Below, piece by piece: positions 51,017 through 59,954 of a DNA stretch of 64,000 nucleotides. The notes below the pieces were generated by a model, which ran no database searches, was not told the DNA's origin, and was given only the letters and a program-made list of their open reading frames with translations. The position numbers were made by a program, and so were the translations under genes. The stretch's first letter is position 1, and every line of letters begins with the position of its first letter. The DNA is from an uncultured Clostridia bacterium (GTDB lineage Bacteria; Bacillota_A; Clostridia; Christensenellales; Borkfalkiaceae): the NCBI GenBank assembly GCA_934292955.1, contig CAKQXZ010000001.1, positions 1 to 64,000 of the forward strand. Reading direction: 5' to 3'.

Positions 51017-53922
51017 CCATTTTTCTTTTCTTTGGATTCGCGAATAAGTTCGTGTATCCACTTGAATTTGAACTTTCTTACCGCTATGTCGAGCAGGAAC
51101 GCTATTATCGAAACGATTATAAACAAAGTTCTCGGATCGTACACATGGTGGTTGAACGGATCGAAGTTGTCGAATACCGAGTTAAGACCCTTTGCCGTCG
51201 TAATAACCTGCCCGCCGCCGCGAGACGCGATGTTATCGAGCAGTTTATTCGCCGCGTCTTCGTTATCGGCAAACATGTCGTATTCCGCCGAGTAAGAGAA
51301 GCTCTTGTAAATTTCGGTTACGCGAACGTTTTCTTCTTCGTCGGTAACTTTAACGGTGATTTTGTAAACGCCCGCTTCACGTACGACGAAAGTACATCTG
51401 CTGAACAGATTTTCCGCGCTGAAAGCCGAAGTTACATAAACGTCCGCGGTCGTATCGGACGAATTTTCAAGCAGCGACACCTGCCCGAAAGACGTCGAAT
51501 TTTCTTTGGTTATATACGCCTCGAGTTTCTCGTTGTCGTTCTTGTAAACGTTCAGCGTGTTGATATAGTTATCTTCGGTAAGTTTTGCGTTGACTTCGCC
51601 CGCGATCATTCGCGTTTCGGGCATAAGCTCCCTTACTATTCCGTAAATCAACTGCTGACCGGACTTGGTTGTAAATATACCCTTACCGCTCGTTCCGTAA
51701 TCGGATTTTGTGTAAGAATCGTCGGTACCTTTAAGGTCGCACATAAAACTGCCGACCGTACCCTTTCCGTAGCTCCAATAAGCGTAGACAGGCGAACGAT
51801 AGTTATCCGCAATGACGAGCGTGGCGTTTTTCTTTATTCTTCCGCCGTAAAACGCTCCTAACGCAAAACCGAGTTTTCGTGTGGATAATACTTCGCCGTT
51901 ATCGTCGGTTGCGGTCTGCGTTTCAACGCCGTTAAGCACGGGGTCGGACGCACGGTTGACCACGGGTACGAATACACCTTCTTTAACCGCGCCGACTTCG
52001 CCGAGACTAAGATCGCCCCTGATTTTTTTACCGATTTCTTCGTCGTTGGTTATAACGTAGGTTTTGCCGCCCGCGGCGTCGGTCATCTGCGTGACCTTGT
52101 TGTAAGCATCGCCGTTTGCCTGCATGTCGATACCGATAACCGATAGTGTAACGCCGTTGTTGCGGTATTGCATGCCCGCTTCTTTAACGTAAGGCGGGTC
52201 TTGACCTTCTTCAACCTTGTCGCCGAACAGACCGTCGGTGAGCATGATTATGTGTTTTCTTGAAATATCGCTGTTGGCGTTAAGAGCCTGAGCCGCTCTC
52301 GAAATAGCGTTGGTGGCTATCGTGCCGCCCGTGCCGCCAATTCTTCTTATCGCGTTGATTATCGTGGTAAGATTGGATCTCGGCGTGAGCGGAAGAACCT
52401 GCCCGTAAGTCGTATCGAGAGTGAATATCGCAACGTAGTCGCGGTCGGTAAGCGAATATCTGACAGCCGATTCAAGACCGACCTTCGCATATTCGAGCTT
52501 TTCGCCGCTCATCGATCCGGATACGTCGATTATAAACGCTACGCCCATAGGCGGCGTGTAGTTGACCGCGCTTACGGGGAGCATATTCTGATAGGTTGTG
52601 TCTTTAAGGTCGCCGAGATCTTCGCGGTCGTAAACGTGAACGTTACCCTCGGGATCGTTACCGCCGACGGTCAGTAAACCGCCGCCGTATTCGGAAACGA
52701 ATTTTTCAAGATCGGTTTTGAACCAATCGGGCATATCCTTGTTGGCTACGTTGTTGAGTATGACCTGATCGAAAGAATTCAGGTTGGCAGCCGCTTCGTC
52801 GAATTCGGGCGAACCGACGACAACGGTCGTAACGTTGTATTCAAAGGGATTTTCAAGCAGGTTGGCAACCTTCTTATTGTCCGCCGCAAGCAGCGAAGCA
52901 AGATTATCCGACGAGCCTTCATACGTTTCCACAATGAGCAGTTTATCGAATTTTTCTATCATAAGATAGGTGGTAAATTCGTTGTTGCGCGCGGTCGTTT
53001 CCTGCACGGTGTTGCCGAGCGACAGTTCGACCCTTACTTCGTGGAAAGAGTCGCCCGTAAAGACGTGTTTGAAACTGAGTTCCTGCTCGCCTTCTTTAAC
53101 CTGCTCTACCTGACTTATAACGGGAGTAACAGCCGCGCCCCTTGCCGCGTTGTCGTAAATTTTTACGGTAACGGACGCGTCCGTTTTGGACTTGACGGTT
53201 ACGTTAACGGTGGTTTCGGTGTTGAGCGTAATGTAATCCTGCGGGAAAGTTACGTCGCATACCTGAACTTCGCTCCTGTTGTCGTAAACGTCTTCTTCAT
53301 ACGGTTTTACGACGTCAACTTTTACGCCTTTTGCCGTAAGGCTGCGAACGTAAGAGAGAGCACTTTCGTCTGTTTCTTTACCGTCGGAAATAAGGATAAC
53401 CTTGCTCGTGCGCGGGTTATCGATAAGCTTTTCGGCATAACGGAAAGCCGCGGCTATATCGGTTGCGTCGATATCGCAATCGGGCATGCTGCCTTTATCC
53501 TGAAAATCTTTATATCTGTTTTTCAGCGTCGCGATATCGGTCGTGGGTTCGGAGATAAGTTCCTGATCGAACCCGAACGCCACTATACCTATTTTACAGT
53601 TGTAACTTTCGCTGTCGCTTATAAGTTCGTTAACGAACATATCGCGCGACTTTATCTTGTTTTCGGCAGAGTAAGAAGCGTCTACCAGAATTATCATGCG
53701 GTTTTCGTTGTTCGGGGTTTCGTAAGTAAACTGCAAGCCCGCAAGAACGGAAATACAAAGCACCGACACGATAAGATGCAAGGTTATGGATATGATACGG
53801 TTCCTTGTTCGTCTGTAACGTTTGGCAAGACGGAAATAAGGAATAAGCGTTGCTGCGGCTGCCGCCACGATAAGGAGCATCAGCCAGGGCGATACGGTAA
53901 AAGATAACGATAAATTAGTCAT
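51010..53922 (-). CDS. Membrane protein with two VWA domains (Bat/aerotolerance-like)
   Basis: 970 residues. Two N-terminal membrane segments (about 13-30 and 44-63) match the BatA-type N-terminus. A first VWA domain begins at about 77 with the metal site D81-A-S-Y-S. A second, with a perfect DVSGS site at 466-470, covers about 455-640. Between them an amidotransferase-like segment (WFKTDLEKFVSEYGGGLLTVGG, written in part: FVSEYGGGLLTVGG) occurs. A C-terminal membrane segment (about 932-950) is followed by a basic tail. Such proteins accompany MoxR ATPases and are thought to act in assembly of membrane or secreted complexes. The gene follows its VWA neighbour by 15 bases. Two VWA domains in one chain are unusual. 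Confidence 0.88.
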   Translation of the reverse strand: MTNLSLSFTVSPWLMLLIVAAAAATLIPYFRLAKRYRRTRNRIISITLHLIVSVLCISVLAGLQFTYETPNNENRMIILVDASYSAENKIKSRDMFVNELISDSESYNCKIGIVAFGFDQELISEPTTDIATLKNRYKDFQDKGSMPDCDIDATDIAAAFRYAEKLIDNPRTSKVILISDGKETDESALSYVRSLTAKGVKVDVVKPYEEDVYDNRSEVQVCDVTFPQDYITLNTETTVNVTVKSKTDASVTVKIYDNAARGAAVTPVISQVEQVKEGEQELSFKHVFTGDSFHEVRVELSLGNTVQETTARNNEFTTYLMIEKFDKLLIVETYEGSSDNLASLLAADNKKVANLLENPFEYNVTTVVVGSPEFDEAAANLNSFDQVILNNVANKDMPDWFKTDLEKFVSEYGGGLLTVGGNDPEGNVHVYDREDLGDLKDTTYQNMLPVSAVNYTPPMGVAFIIDVSGSMSGEKLEYAKVGLESAVRYSLTDRDYVAIFTLDTTYGQVLPLTPRSNLTTIINAIRRIGGTGGTIATNAISRAAQALNANSDISRKHIIMLTDGLFGDKVEEGQDPPYVKEAGMQYRNNGVTLSVIGIDMQANGDAYNKVTQMTDAAGGKTYVITNDEEIGKKIRGDLSLGEVGAVKEGVFVPVVNRASDPVLNGVETQTATDDNGEVLSTRKLGFALGAFYGGRIKKNATLVIADNYRSPVYAYWSYGKGTVGSFMCDLKGTDDSYTKSDYGTSGKGIFTTKSGQQLIYGIVRELMPETRMIAGEVNAKLTEDNYINTLNVYKNDNEKLEAYITKENSTSFGQVSLLENSSDTTADVYVTSAFSAENLFSRCTFVVREAGVYKITVKVTDEEENVRVTEIYKSFSYSAEYDMFADNEDAANKLLDNIASRGGGQVITTAKGLNSVFDNFDPFNHHVYDPRTLFIIVSIIAFLLDIAVRKFKFKWIHELIRESKEKKNGQ

Positions 53923-53937
53923 AACTTTATCACCCCC

Positions 53938-56073
53938 TTATATTCCTTCCCGCAGATGCAGGAACCATTCGGCGAATATAAACGCCACAAGCGCAATGGC
54001 AACGTATACGGCAAGATCTTTGAAGAAATCTTCGTACCCCGCGCCATGATAGGGATCGTAAAGTTCGGATTCTGTAAGATTTATATTGCTTTCGCTTTCA
54101 GCCATGCGGATATAAATATCCTGAACGAAACTCTTTTCGTCTGCGCCGTATTCTTCGCCCGAAAGCAAAGTTTTTACTCTGTAACCGCCGACTTTGGATA
54201 TCGATAATTTCGCGGGGAATTCGGTAAAATTCTTCTTTGCTGAATTCGGTTCTTCGTCGTCGCTTATATCGGTACTCATGCCCTGCCGCACGGAAACTTC
54301 GTACCCCGCACAGTTCAGACCTATTTCTTCGCCTACTTCGTAAACGTACTTGTCGAGAGTAGCGGGAATGTAGTAGTTTATGAAGTTGTTTACGATAAAC
54401 CCGAATTCGGGTAAAAGCGTAATGTTGGAATATTGAGCCGAGAAAGTTAACACCGCCGCCTTTTCGAACTTGTCTTTCTTGGCGGCAAAAACCGTTCTGC
54501 CGTCCACTTCCATAAGCGATTCGTAACCGTCCTGATCACTGAAAGTAAAACGATAGGCTTTGGTGACAGTTATATCTTCGGCTCTGATATTTTTCATCAG
54601 CGGATGCGACGGGTTTTTGTTTTCAAGGTTTACGGACGTATTTTTCTCAAACAATCCGGAATAATTTCCGCTTAAACCGGTAGGGAGTTCGGGTACATTG
54701 ACGAGCAGCGACGCGCCGTCGGCAGGCAGATATTTGGGCGTTCTGCCTTCATAAATATAAAAGTCGTAGCCCGTAACGGGAATATCTTCGTCTTTGATAT
54801 CGGGCTTTTCGGTCGTTACGACTATGTTCCAGCTATCTTTGAAGTAAGACTTTTCGGGATTGCTTAAGATATCGAGTACGGCGTTGAAGAAAGGCGTTCT
54901 GAGATCACTTACGTACACTATTTTCAGTTCGGGCTTTTTACAGCCGGGCAACGTGAAAGAGTTGTCTTCATAAAAGCAATCTTCAAAAGTCTTTTCGTAC
55001 GGGTTTTCTACGTCGTCTTCGTTGATGATTTCGACCATAGCCGAATCGTAAGAAATTATGTTATTCGAAAGAGCGATCTCGTTTTCTCCGAGTTCGGCAT
55101 CTTTATCGCTTCTATACTTGAACGTAATGGTTTTAACTTCGTCTATGTCGCAATAAACGGCGGTTTTCGTAACGTCCAGACCGCCAGCGGTTTCCTGCCC
55201 GTTGTCGGGATTTATAAGCGAAAGTTTAACGCCGAAAGATCTCGGTGCACCGTAAGCAGACACCTTTACCGAAAACTGATATGAACCGTCGGTAAACTCC
55301 GACACGACGTCGAGTATTCCGACGTTCCATTCGGGCGTCTGATCTTCGTCGCTCGTTTTTTCGGCTCTGCAGTTTATAATCTGCACGCTTTCGGGAACGA
55401 TAAGATATTCTATATCGGTGTAAAGAAAAGTTACGGCGGACGGGTTTGCATCGAGAACTTCTTCGCATAACGTCATCGCTTTATCCATATCGGCAGCGCC
55501 GTAGCCGCAGCCTTTCAGCCCGTCGAACCCGGACGTCTCTCCGTCAAGGTCGCCTTTAAGATCGGCAAACGCGTTGTTGAATTGGGTTTCGTTTTCTTTA
55601 TCTACGTGCTGAAGAAGTATTTCGGGCTGTTCGCTCGCCTTGATTACCGATACGAAGCCGCCCGCGTCAAGCACTCTTCTCGCCTGAGATTCGGCCATTT
55701 TAAGCGCACGGTCGTATCTGCTTACGGCAACCGTCATACCCGATTCGTCTGTTTCGGTCGACTGAACGCGCATGCTTGCGGACGAGTCGAGAACGATTAT
55801 TATTTCATTCTGAGAAATCAACGCTTTAAGCTGCTTGACGGGCCCCGCCAGGATAGCGGCGCAGCACGCAAGGGTCGCGATCTGGCAGATTATAATAAGA
55901 ATATCGCGCAGCTTGCTCGTGGGAATACGCTTTTTCTTATACTTAAGACTAAGCTTCCATACAAACGTACTGGATATATATTTTTGTTGGTAATTGGGGC
56001 GGATAAGGTATATGATAATCAGGATTATTATACTTATCGCCGCCAAAAAACCGAGCGGTGTTAAAAACGTCAT
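53938..56073 (-). CDS. BatA-like membrane protein with VWA domain
   Basis: 711 residues from the ATG at 56073, which overlaps the DUF58 stop (ATGA). Two N-terminal membrane segments (about 7-25 and 57-77) frame a basic loop, as in the aerotolerance regulator N-terminal domain. The VWA domain starts at about 91 with the metal site D96-S-S-A-S. About 450 residues of beta-rich sequence follow, and one C-terminal membrane segment (VYVAIALVAFIFAEWFL, about 685-703). An upstream reading to 56169 lies within the DUF58 gene and is rejected. It would act with MoxR and DUF58 at the membrane. Confidence 0.88.
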   Translation of the reverse strand: MTFLTPLGFLAAISIIILIIIYLIRPNYQQKYISSTFVWKLSLKYKKKRIPTSKLRDILIIICQIATLACCAAILAGPVKQLKALISQNEIIIVLDSSASMRVQSTETDESGMTVAVSRYDRALKMAESQARRVLDAGGFVSVIKASEQPEILLQHVDKENETQFNNAFADLKGDLDGETSGFDGLKGCGYGAADMDKAMTLCEEVLDANPSAVTFLYTDIEYLIVPESVQIINCRAEKTSDEDQTPEWNVGILDVVSEFTDGSYQFSVKVSAYGAPRSFGVKLSLINPDNGQETAGGLDVTKTAVYCDIDEVKTITFKYRSDKDAELGENEIALSNNIISYDSAMVEIINEDDVENPYEKTFEDCFYEDNSFTLPGCKKPELKIVYVSDLRTPFFNAVLDILSNPEKSYFKDSWNIVVTTEKPDIKDEDIPVTGYDFYIYEGRTPKYLPADGASLLVNVPELPTGLSGNYSGLFEKNTSVNLENKNPSHPLMKNIRAEDITVTKAYRFTFSDQDGYESLMEVDGRTVFAAKKDKFEKAAVLTFSAQYSNITLLPEFGFIVNNFINYYIPATLDKYVYEVGEEIGLNCAGYEVSVRQGMSTDISDDEEPNSAKKNFTEFPAKLSISKVGGYRVKTLLSGEEYGADEKSFVQDIYIRMAESESNINLTESELYDPYHGAGYEDFFKDLAVYVAIALVAFIFAEWFLHLREGI

Positions 56074-56969
56074 GACATTATACCAACCTTTAGTAAATCG
56101 CCGAACAGAACGCGTTCGATTGGCTCGTCGGTTCTGACGGTAACCAGCCCCACATCTCTCTTCTTGCAAAATTCGTGCATGTCGTCCGTGTAGTCTTTAA
56201 GCGCTTTGTTATACGAATCGAGCATGCTTTTGGTTATTCTGAGTTTCATGTTGCGGAAATCGGCGGGATCGGTCGATTCCGAATCGATAAGGTTCATTCT
56301 GCCGTCGTACATAGGCTCCGCTTCTTCGGGCGAAAGCACTTGTATAAGCAGCACCTGCCGTTTTTTATAGCACAGATAGTCTACAGCCTTTTTCCAGTTA
56401 CTTTCGGTAAAAAAGTCCGAAACTATTACGCTTAAACCGTTGTTTACCGTAACTTCGGGGCAGCCCGTAACGCATTTTTCGATATCGGTATCGCCTTCGA
56501 ACTGAACTTCGGTTAATGTGCTGACCGCACGGAAAAACGCCTGCTTTCCGACGATAGACCCGTAAGGATTTTCCGCCTTTTCGCCTTTCATTATGTGGAA
56601 GGTCACCCTGTCCATATTCTGCACGGCAAGAAAGCCTAACGCGGCGGCAGCCGCCGTGGTATAACTCGCCTTGTCGGAATTATCTTTTCCCATCGAAGCA
56701 GAAAAGTCGACAAATACCTGTACGTTCATCTGCCGTTCGTCGGTGAAAAGTTTAAGAAAGTACTTTTCAAACCGACTGAACAGGTTCCAGTCGATACGAC
56801 GGATGTCGTCGCCTAACTGATATTCGCGGAAATCGGCAAACTCCACCGTCTGCCCGTAAGTGCTGACAAGGTGTTTGCCGCCGAAATAACCCGAAAGGTT
56901 CGATCTTAAGTTTAACGATAACGTTTCTAAACGACTGAAAAAGTTATCGTTCAAGCGTGTGTTTTTCAT
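56070..56969 (-). CDS. DUF58 domain protein
   Basis: 299-residue cytoplasmic protein with the DUF58 signature REYQLGDDIRRIDWNLFSR (about 49-67) followed by a VWA-like strand VFVDFSASMG (about 88-97). DUF58 proteins are nearly always encoded next to MoxR ATPases; their role is not fully known. It lies between moxR (56 bases, containing an intercistronic repeat) and the BatA-like gene (4-base overlap). Confidence 0.93.
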   Translation of the reverse strand: MKNTRLNDNFFSRLETLSLNLRSNLSGYFGGKHLVSTYGQTVEFADFREYQLGDDIRRIDWNLFSRFEKYFLKLFTDERQMNVQVFVDFSASMGKDNSDKASYTTAAAAALGFLAVQNMDRVTFHIMKGEKAENPYGSIVGKQAFFRAVSTLTEVQFEGDTDIEKCVTGCPEVTVNNGLSVIVSDFFTESNWKKAVDYLCYKKRQVLLIQVLSPEEAEPMYDGRMNLIDSESTDPADFRNMKLRITKSMLDSYNKALKDYTDDMHEFCKKRDVGLVTVRTDEPIERVLFGDLLKVGIMS

Positions 56970-57000
56970 CTGACTTGCTCCGCCATAGTAAGCCTGTAAT

Positions 57001-57033
57001 GCCCGATAACGGGCTTATAGGTCGATTATTTAA
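57001..57033 (+). repeat. Intercistronic repeat copy (MoxR-DUF58 gap)
   Basis: The plus strand reads GCTTATAGGTCGATTATT, three mismatches from the core, so the copy is inverted relative to the genes. Its end provides the TAA stop of the MoxR gene. Confidence 0.72.
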
Positions 57034-58024
57034 GTTTTTTTGCTTTGCTGCTTACTTCGCTTACAACCATACGGATAACGTCGTCTGCGGATACTCTTTC
57101 GGCAACCGCTTCGAAGTTAAGTTTGATACGATGACGAAGTACGGGGTATGCGAGCTGATCGATATCCGAGTAGGAAACGTTGAATCTGCCTTTGATAAGC
57201 GCGAGAACTTTAGCGGCAGAGATAAGAGCTTGTCCCGCACGGGGGCTTGCGCCTACTCTGATATATTTCTTCGCGCCCTCGGTGGCGTGTTCGCCGTCGG
57301 GGTGGGTCGCCGCGGTCATATACATTGCGTAACGCAGAACTTCGTCGGCAACGGGAATCTGATTTGCAGTCGCGCGCATCTGAAGAAGTTGTTCGCCGTT
57401 GCATGCGCATTCGGCAACTTCAGCCATGGTCTTCTGCGTCATATCTACTATCTGCATAAGTTCTTCGAGCGAAGGATCGGGAACGAGAAGTTTGAACATG
57501 AAACGGTCCATCTGCGCTTCAGGCAACGGATAGGTACCGTCCTGCTCTATCGGGTTCTGCGTAGCAAGAACGAAGAACGGTTCGGCAAGACGTCTTGAAA
57601 CGCCCATTACGGTAACGGTGTGTTCCTGCATTGCTTCGAGCAAAGCCGACTGCGTTTTAGGCGTAGCACGGTTGATTTCGTCCGCGAGAATGATATTGCT
57701 GAAAATAGGACCGGGCTGGAACTGGAAAGACGAGTTCCCGTTCGCGTCCTTAACGATGATGTTGGTACCGGTTACGTCGGCAGGCATAAGGTCGGGCGTA
57801 AACTGTATACGCGAAAACGGCAGGTCGAAAACCCTGCCTAAAGACCTTACAAGTCTGGTTTTTCCTACGCCGGGAACGCCTTCGAGAAGCACGTTGCCGC
57901 CGGCAATCATGGCGATTACCGTGTTTTCGACGACTTCTTTCTGTCCGATTACGTCGCGGGAAATCTGATTAAAGATATTCTCGCACTGTTTGCAAAACTG
58001 TTCGATGTTCTTTTCGTTTACCAT
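57026..58024 (-). CDS. MoxR family AAA+ ATPase
   Basis: 332 residues. Walker A GVPGVGKT is at 49-56, Walker B ILADEINRA at about 109-117, sensor 1 ATQNP at about 155-159 and the MoxR-type GASPRA at about 265-270. The C-terminal lid domain ends with Ser/Lys-rich sequence. MoxR ATPases act as chaperones that activate or assemble partner proteins carrying VWA domains; three such candidates follow. The stop codon lies in an intercistronic repeat. Confidence 0.95.
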   Translation of the reverse strand: MVNEKNIEQFCKQCENIFNQISRDVIGQKEVVENTVIAMIAGGNVLLEGVPGVGKTRLVRSLGRVFDLPFSRIQFTPDLMPADVTGTNIIVKDANGNSSFQFQPGPIFSNIILADEINRATPKTQSALLEAMQEHTVTVMGVSRRLAEPFFVLATQNPIEQDGTYPLPEAQMDRFMFKLLVPDPSLEELMQIVDMTQKTMAEVAECACNGEQLLQMRATANQIPVADEVLRYAMYMTAATHPDGEHATEGAKKYIRVGASPRAGQALISAAKVLALIKGRFNVSYSDIDQLAYPVLRHRIKLNFEAVAERVSADDVIRMVVSEVSSKAKKLK

Positions 58025-58350
58025 AATGATTTACTCACTCGTGTATTAGTATCTGATTTTTATATTGTTGTATACAAATTTTTGTATCGTTTATTATTCG
58101 TCGCGCTTTACAACCGCCTCCGTACGGTCGGTTTTTGCCGCTTACGGCAACCCGCGGATGCAGATTCGATTACGCAACTTCGTTTATTTGCGCAATTTCT
58201 GCGCACGCCGTGTAAATCGGCGCAGCAAAACGTCTTTTATAAAATACCATTAGGCGACCGCATTTTTTGCGATCGCCTTCATATTCTTGATTTTTTTGCG
58301 CAAACGCCCCCTATGAAAAATGCGCCTGCACTTGTTTATAAAGTTTTCGA
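58025..58350. other. Intergenic region upstream of the MoxR gene
   Basis: 326 bases without a supported gene. It holds two hairpins: TTGCCG-CTTA-CGGCAA (58135-58150) and AGGCGACCGC/GCGATCGCCT (58252-58278), and a TTGTATACAA palindrome near 58065-58074. The second hairpin may partly terminate or protect the upstream gene's RNA. No convincing promoter for the MoxR gene itself was found. Confidence 0.5.
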
Positions 58351-59415
58351 CTATCTGTCTATCGCAGAATAGTAGTCGTCCATAAACGACTTATCTTTAT
58401 CGGTAAGGTTCGAATCGCTGTTCGCCCTGTCGACGCTGTTCTTCTGCGCGTCGTCAAGAACCTTGCCGTCGTAATAAGTCTTTCCGTCGATAACGATGTT
58501 CGAAGGATCGTCCGCGCCGCCGCCCGCACTGTCGCTCGGGTCTTGCGGATCGTTATTCGAGTCGTTCGGATCTTTTGACGAACTGGGGGGACCGTCGGGA
58601 TTACTTTTTTCGGGTTGCCCCTTATTGTCGCCGTTCGAGCCTTTCCCGATTTCGGGACCGAACATTTCTTCATCGGCATTGTAGTCTTCGAGCGATTCGA
58701 ATATAGCCTTAACCTTGATATCGTCGTCGGTAGGCGTGTCGCAACGAACGTTGGACTTAAGCCCGTCGCTCCATTTAACGAAAATATAACCGTCGTCGGC
58801 TTCGGCAATAACGTAAGACCCCGAAGTGTTTTCGGTTACGTACTGCTGAGTCGCGCCCTGAAGCGAGCCGCCTTCGCTTGCCGTGTAAGACAAAGTGTAT
58901 TTTGCGGGAACGCCTTCCGCAACTTCTCTGCCCGAAGGAAGTATTCCGTTAGCCGATAAAGCGGAAACGGTGGTAAACCCCGCGCCGAGCGGAAGAGCAA
59001 CCGCAAAGCACGCAAGCAGCGCGGTTGAAAGCAGAAGCGACAATCTTTTTTCGCTTACCTGCGACAAAGCCGCCATAGTGTCTTCACGCTGACGGCGGGC
59101 GATATAAGTATCTACGCCTTTAAGGCTTTCCATCGTAAGCATTCTTTCTTCAAGCCCCAAAGAGTCTATCGCCTGAGCGACAGCCTTTTCGGACTTGCGA
59201 TATTTAAGCAGGTAAAACAGGGGGAAAGCCTCCAGCGCAACACCGAAGAAAACTACGGCATATACCCAAAGCTTATCGAAACCGTAGTACCAACCGAATG
59301 CGGAACAAACCGCAATAACCGAAAGCGCAACGGTAAACGAAGCAATCAAAGATTTTTTAATCGCGCCGCGACGGAGCCTGTTAATAAAGCGTCTTGTTTC
59401 GGAAATTTCTTTCAT
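58351..59415 (-). CDS. Membrane protein with divergent InlB-like repeat, first gene of the MoxR operon
   Basis: 354 residues from the ATG at 59415 (GGAG and AAGG just upstream; a longer reading to 59487 has no site). Two N-terminal membrane segments (about 23-42 and 47-66), a helical cytoplasmic segment (about 70-115) and a third membrane segment (about 125-145) come first. An extracytoplasmic module (about 170-245, EGGSLQGATQQYV and GYIFVKWSDG) resembles divergent InlB B-repeats. A disordered acidic stretch (DPNDSNNDPQDPSDS) and a short helical C-terminus follow. I do not recognise the whole protein. Its position suggests a membrane partner of the MoxR/VWA module. Confidence 0.78.
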   Translation of the reverse strand: MKEISETRRFINRLRRGAIKKSLIASFTVALSVIAVCSAFGWYYGFDKLWVYAVVFFGVALEAFPLFYLLKYRKSEKAVAQAIDSLGLEERMLTMESLKGVDTYIARRQREDTMAALSQVSEKRLSLLLSTALLACFAVALPLGAGFTTVSALSANGILPSGREVAEGVPAKYTLSYTASEGGSLQGATQQYVTENTSGSYVIAEADDGYIFVKWSDGLKSNVRCDTPTDDDIKVKAIFESLEDYNADEEMFGPEIGKGSNGDNKGQPEKSNPDGPPSSSKDPNDSNNDPQDPSDSAGGGADDPSNIVIDGKTYYDGKVLDDAQKNSVDRANSDSNLTDKDKSFMDDYYSAIDR

Positions 59416-59551
59416 TTTCAGCCTTCTCCTTTTTAGAATTTTCAGTTTAAGTTGAAGTTCCGGCAGCTTTGTAAATAAAAGCGGCAAATCGTCCGCCGCT
59501 CGTGGTCAATTAAGCACAGCCGCCAAAACACTTTTCATATTTAATATATGC

Positions 59552-59581
59552 ATTATATCATTTTCTTTTGCCTGTGGCAAA
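59552..59581 (-). promoter_or_regulatory. Promoter of the MoxR operon with palindrome over -35
   Basis: TTGCCA (59575-59580) and TATAAT (59552-59557) are spaced by 17 bases; the leader would be about 130 bases. The -35 box lies within TTTGCCACAGGCAAA, an inverted repeat (59567-59581) that could be a repressor site. Confidence 0.75.
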
Positions 59582-59895
59582 CAAATTTACGCCGAAATTT
59601 ACAAAAAAAGGTTAATTTGTAGTTATAGGAATGCCTTTTAGTATAAATTTTTTGAATAGGTCGGGTAAATTTTATGAGCCTTAAGAAAAAATTAGCGCGT
59701 TTTTGTACGCGCACCGCGGACAAAAGAATGTTTTCGGGGCGTTCCGTACGCCATAGGCAAACTTGCGGTTAAAAAAGCAGAAAAAAATCAACTTTGTCGA
59801 TATAAATCGCCGCATACGGCAAAAAAACGAAGTTTGCAAACCGCAGCAATCAATAACCACCGAACGAGCCGCACTCATAGCCCCCTTAAAAAGAT
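59582..59895. other. Intergenic region with no supported gene
   Basis: About 310 bases. A possible 32-residue basic peptide (ATG at 59674, with AGG upstream) and a GCGCGT/ACGCGC hairpin (about 59695-59712) occur, but nothing supports a gene. The two giant surface loci on either side are thereby separately transcribed. Confidence 0.45.
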
Positions 59896-59925
59896 CGCCG
59901 CAAGCGGTCAGGCTTGCGGCGGCTT
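59891..59925 (-). terminator. Terminator of the partial LRR gene
   Basis: A perfect ten-base-pair stem CGCCGCAAGC/GCTTGCGGCG with a six-base loop is followed on the minus strand by ATCTTTTTAA. It lies about 34 bases after the stop codon. Confidence 0.9.
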
Positions 59926-59954
59926 TTTGTAAGTCGGGCTATAACGCCGTTTTC

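Noticed and set aside
59674..59772. 32-codon basic peptide in the gap before the partial LRR gene
   Set aside because: Weak ribosome-binding site, poor promoter, no similarity; could be chance.
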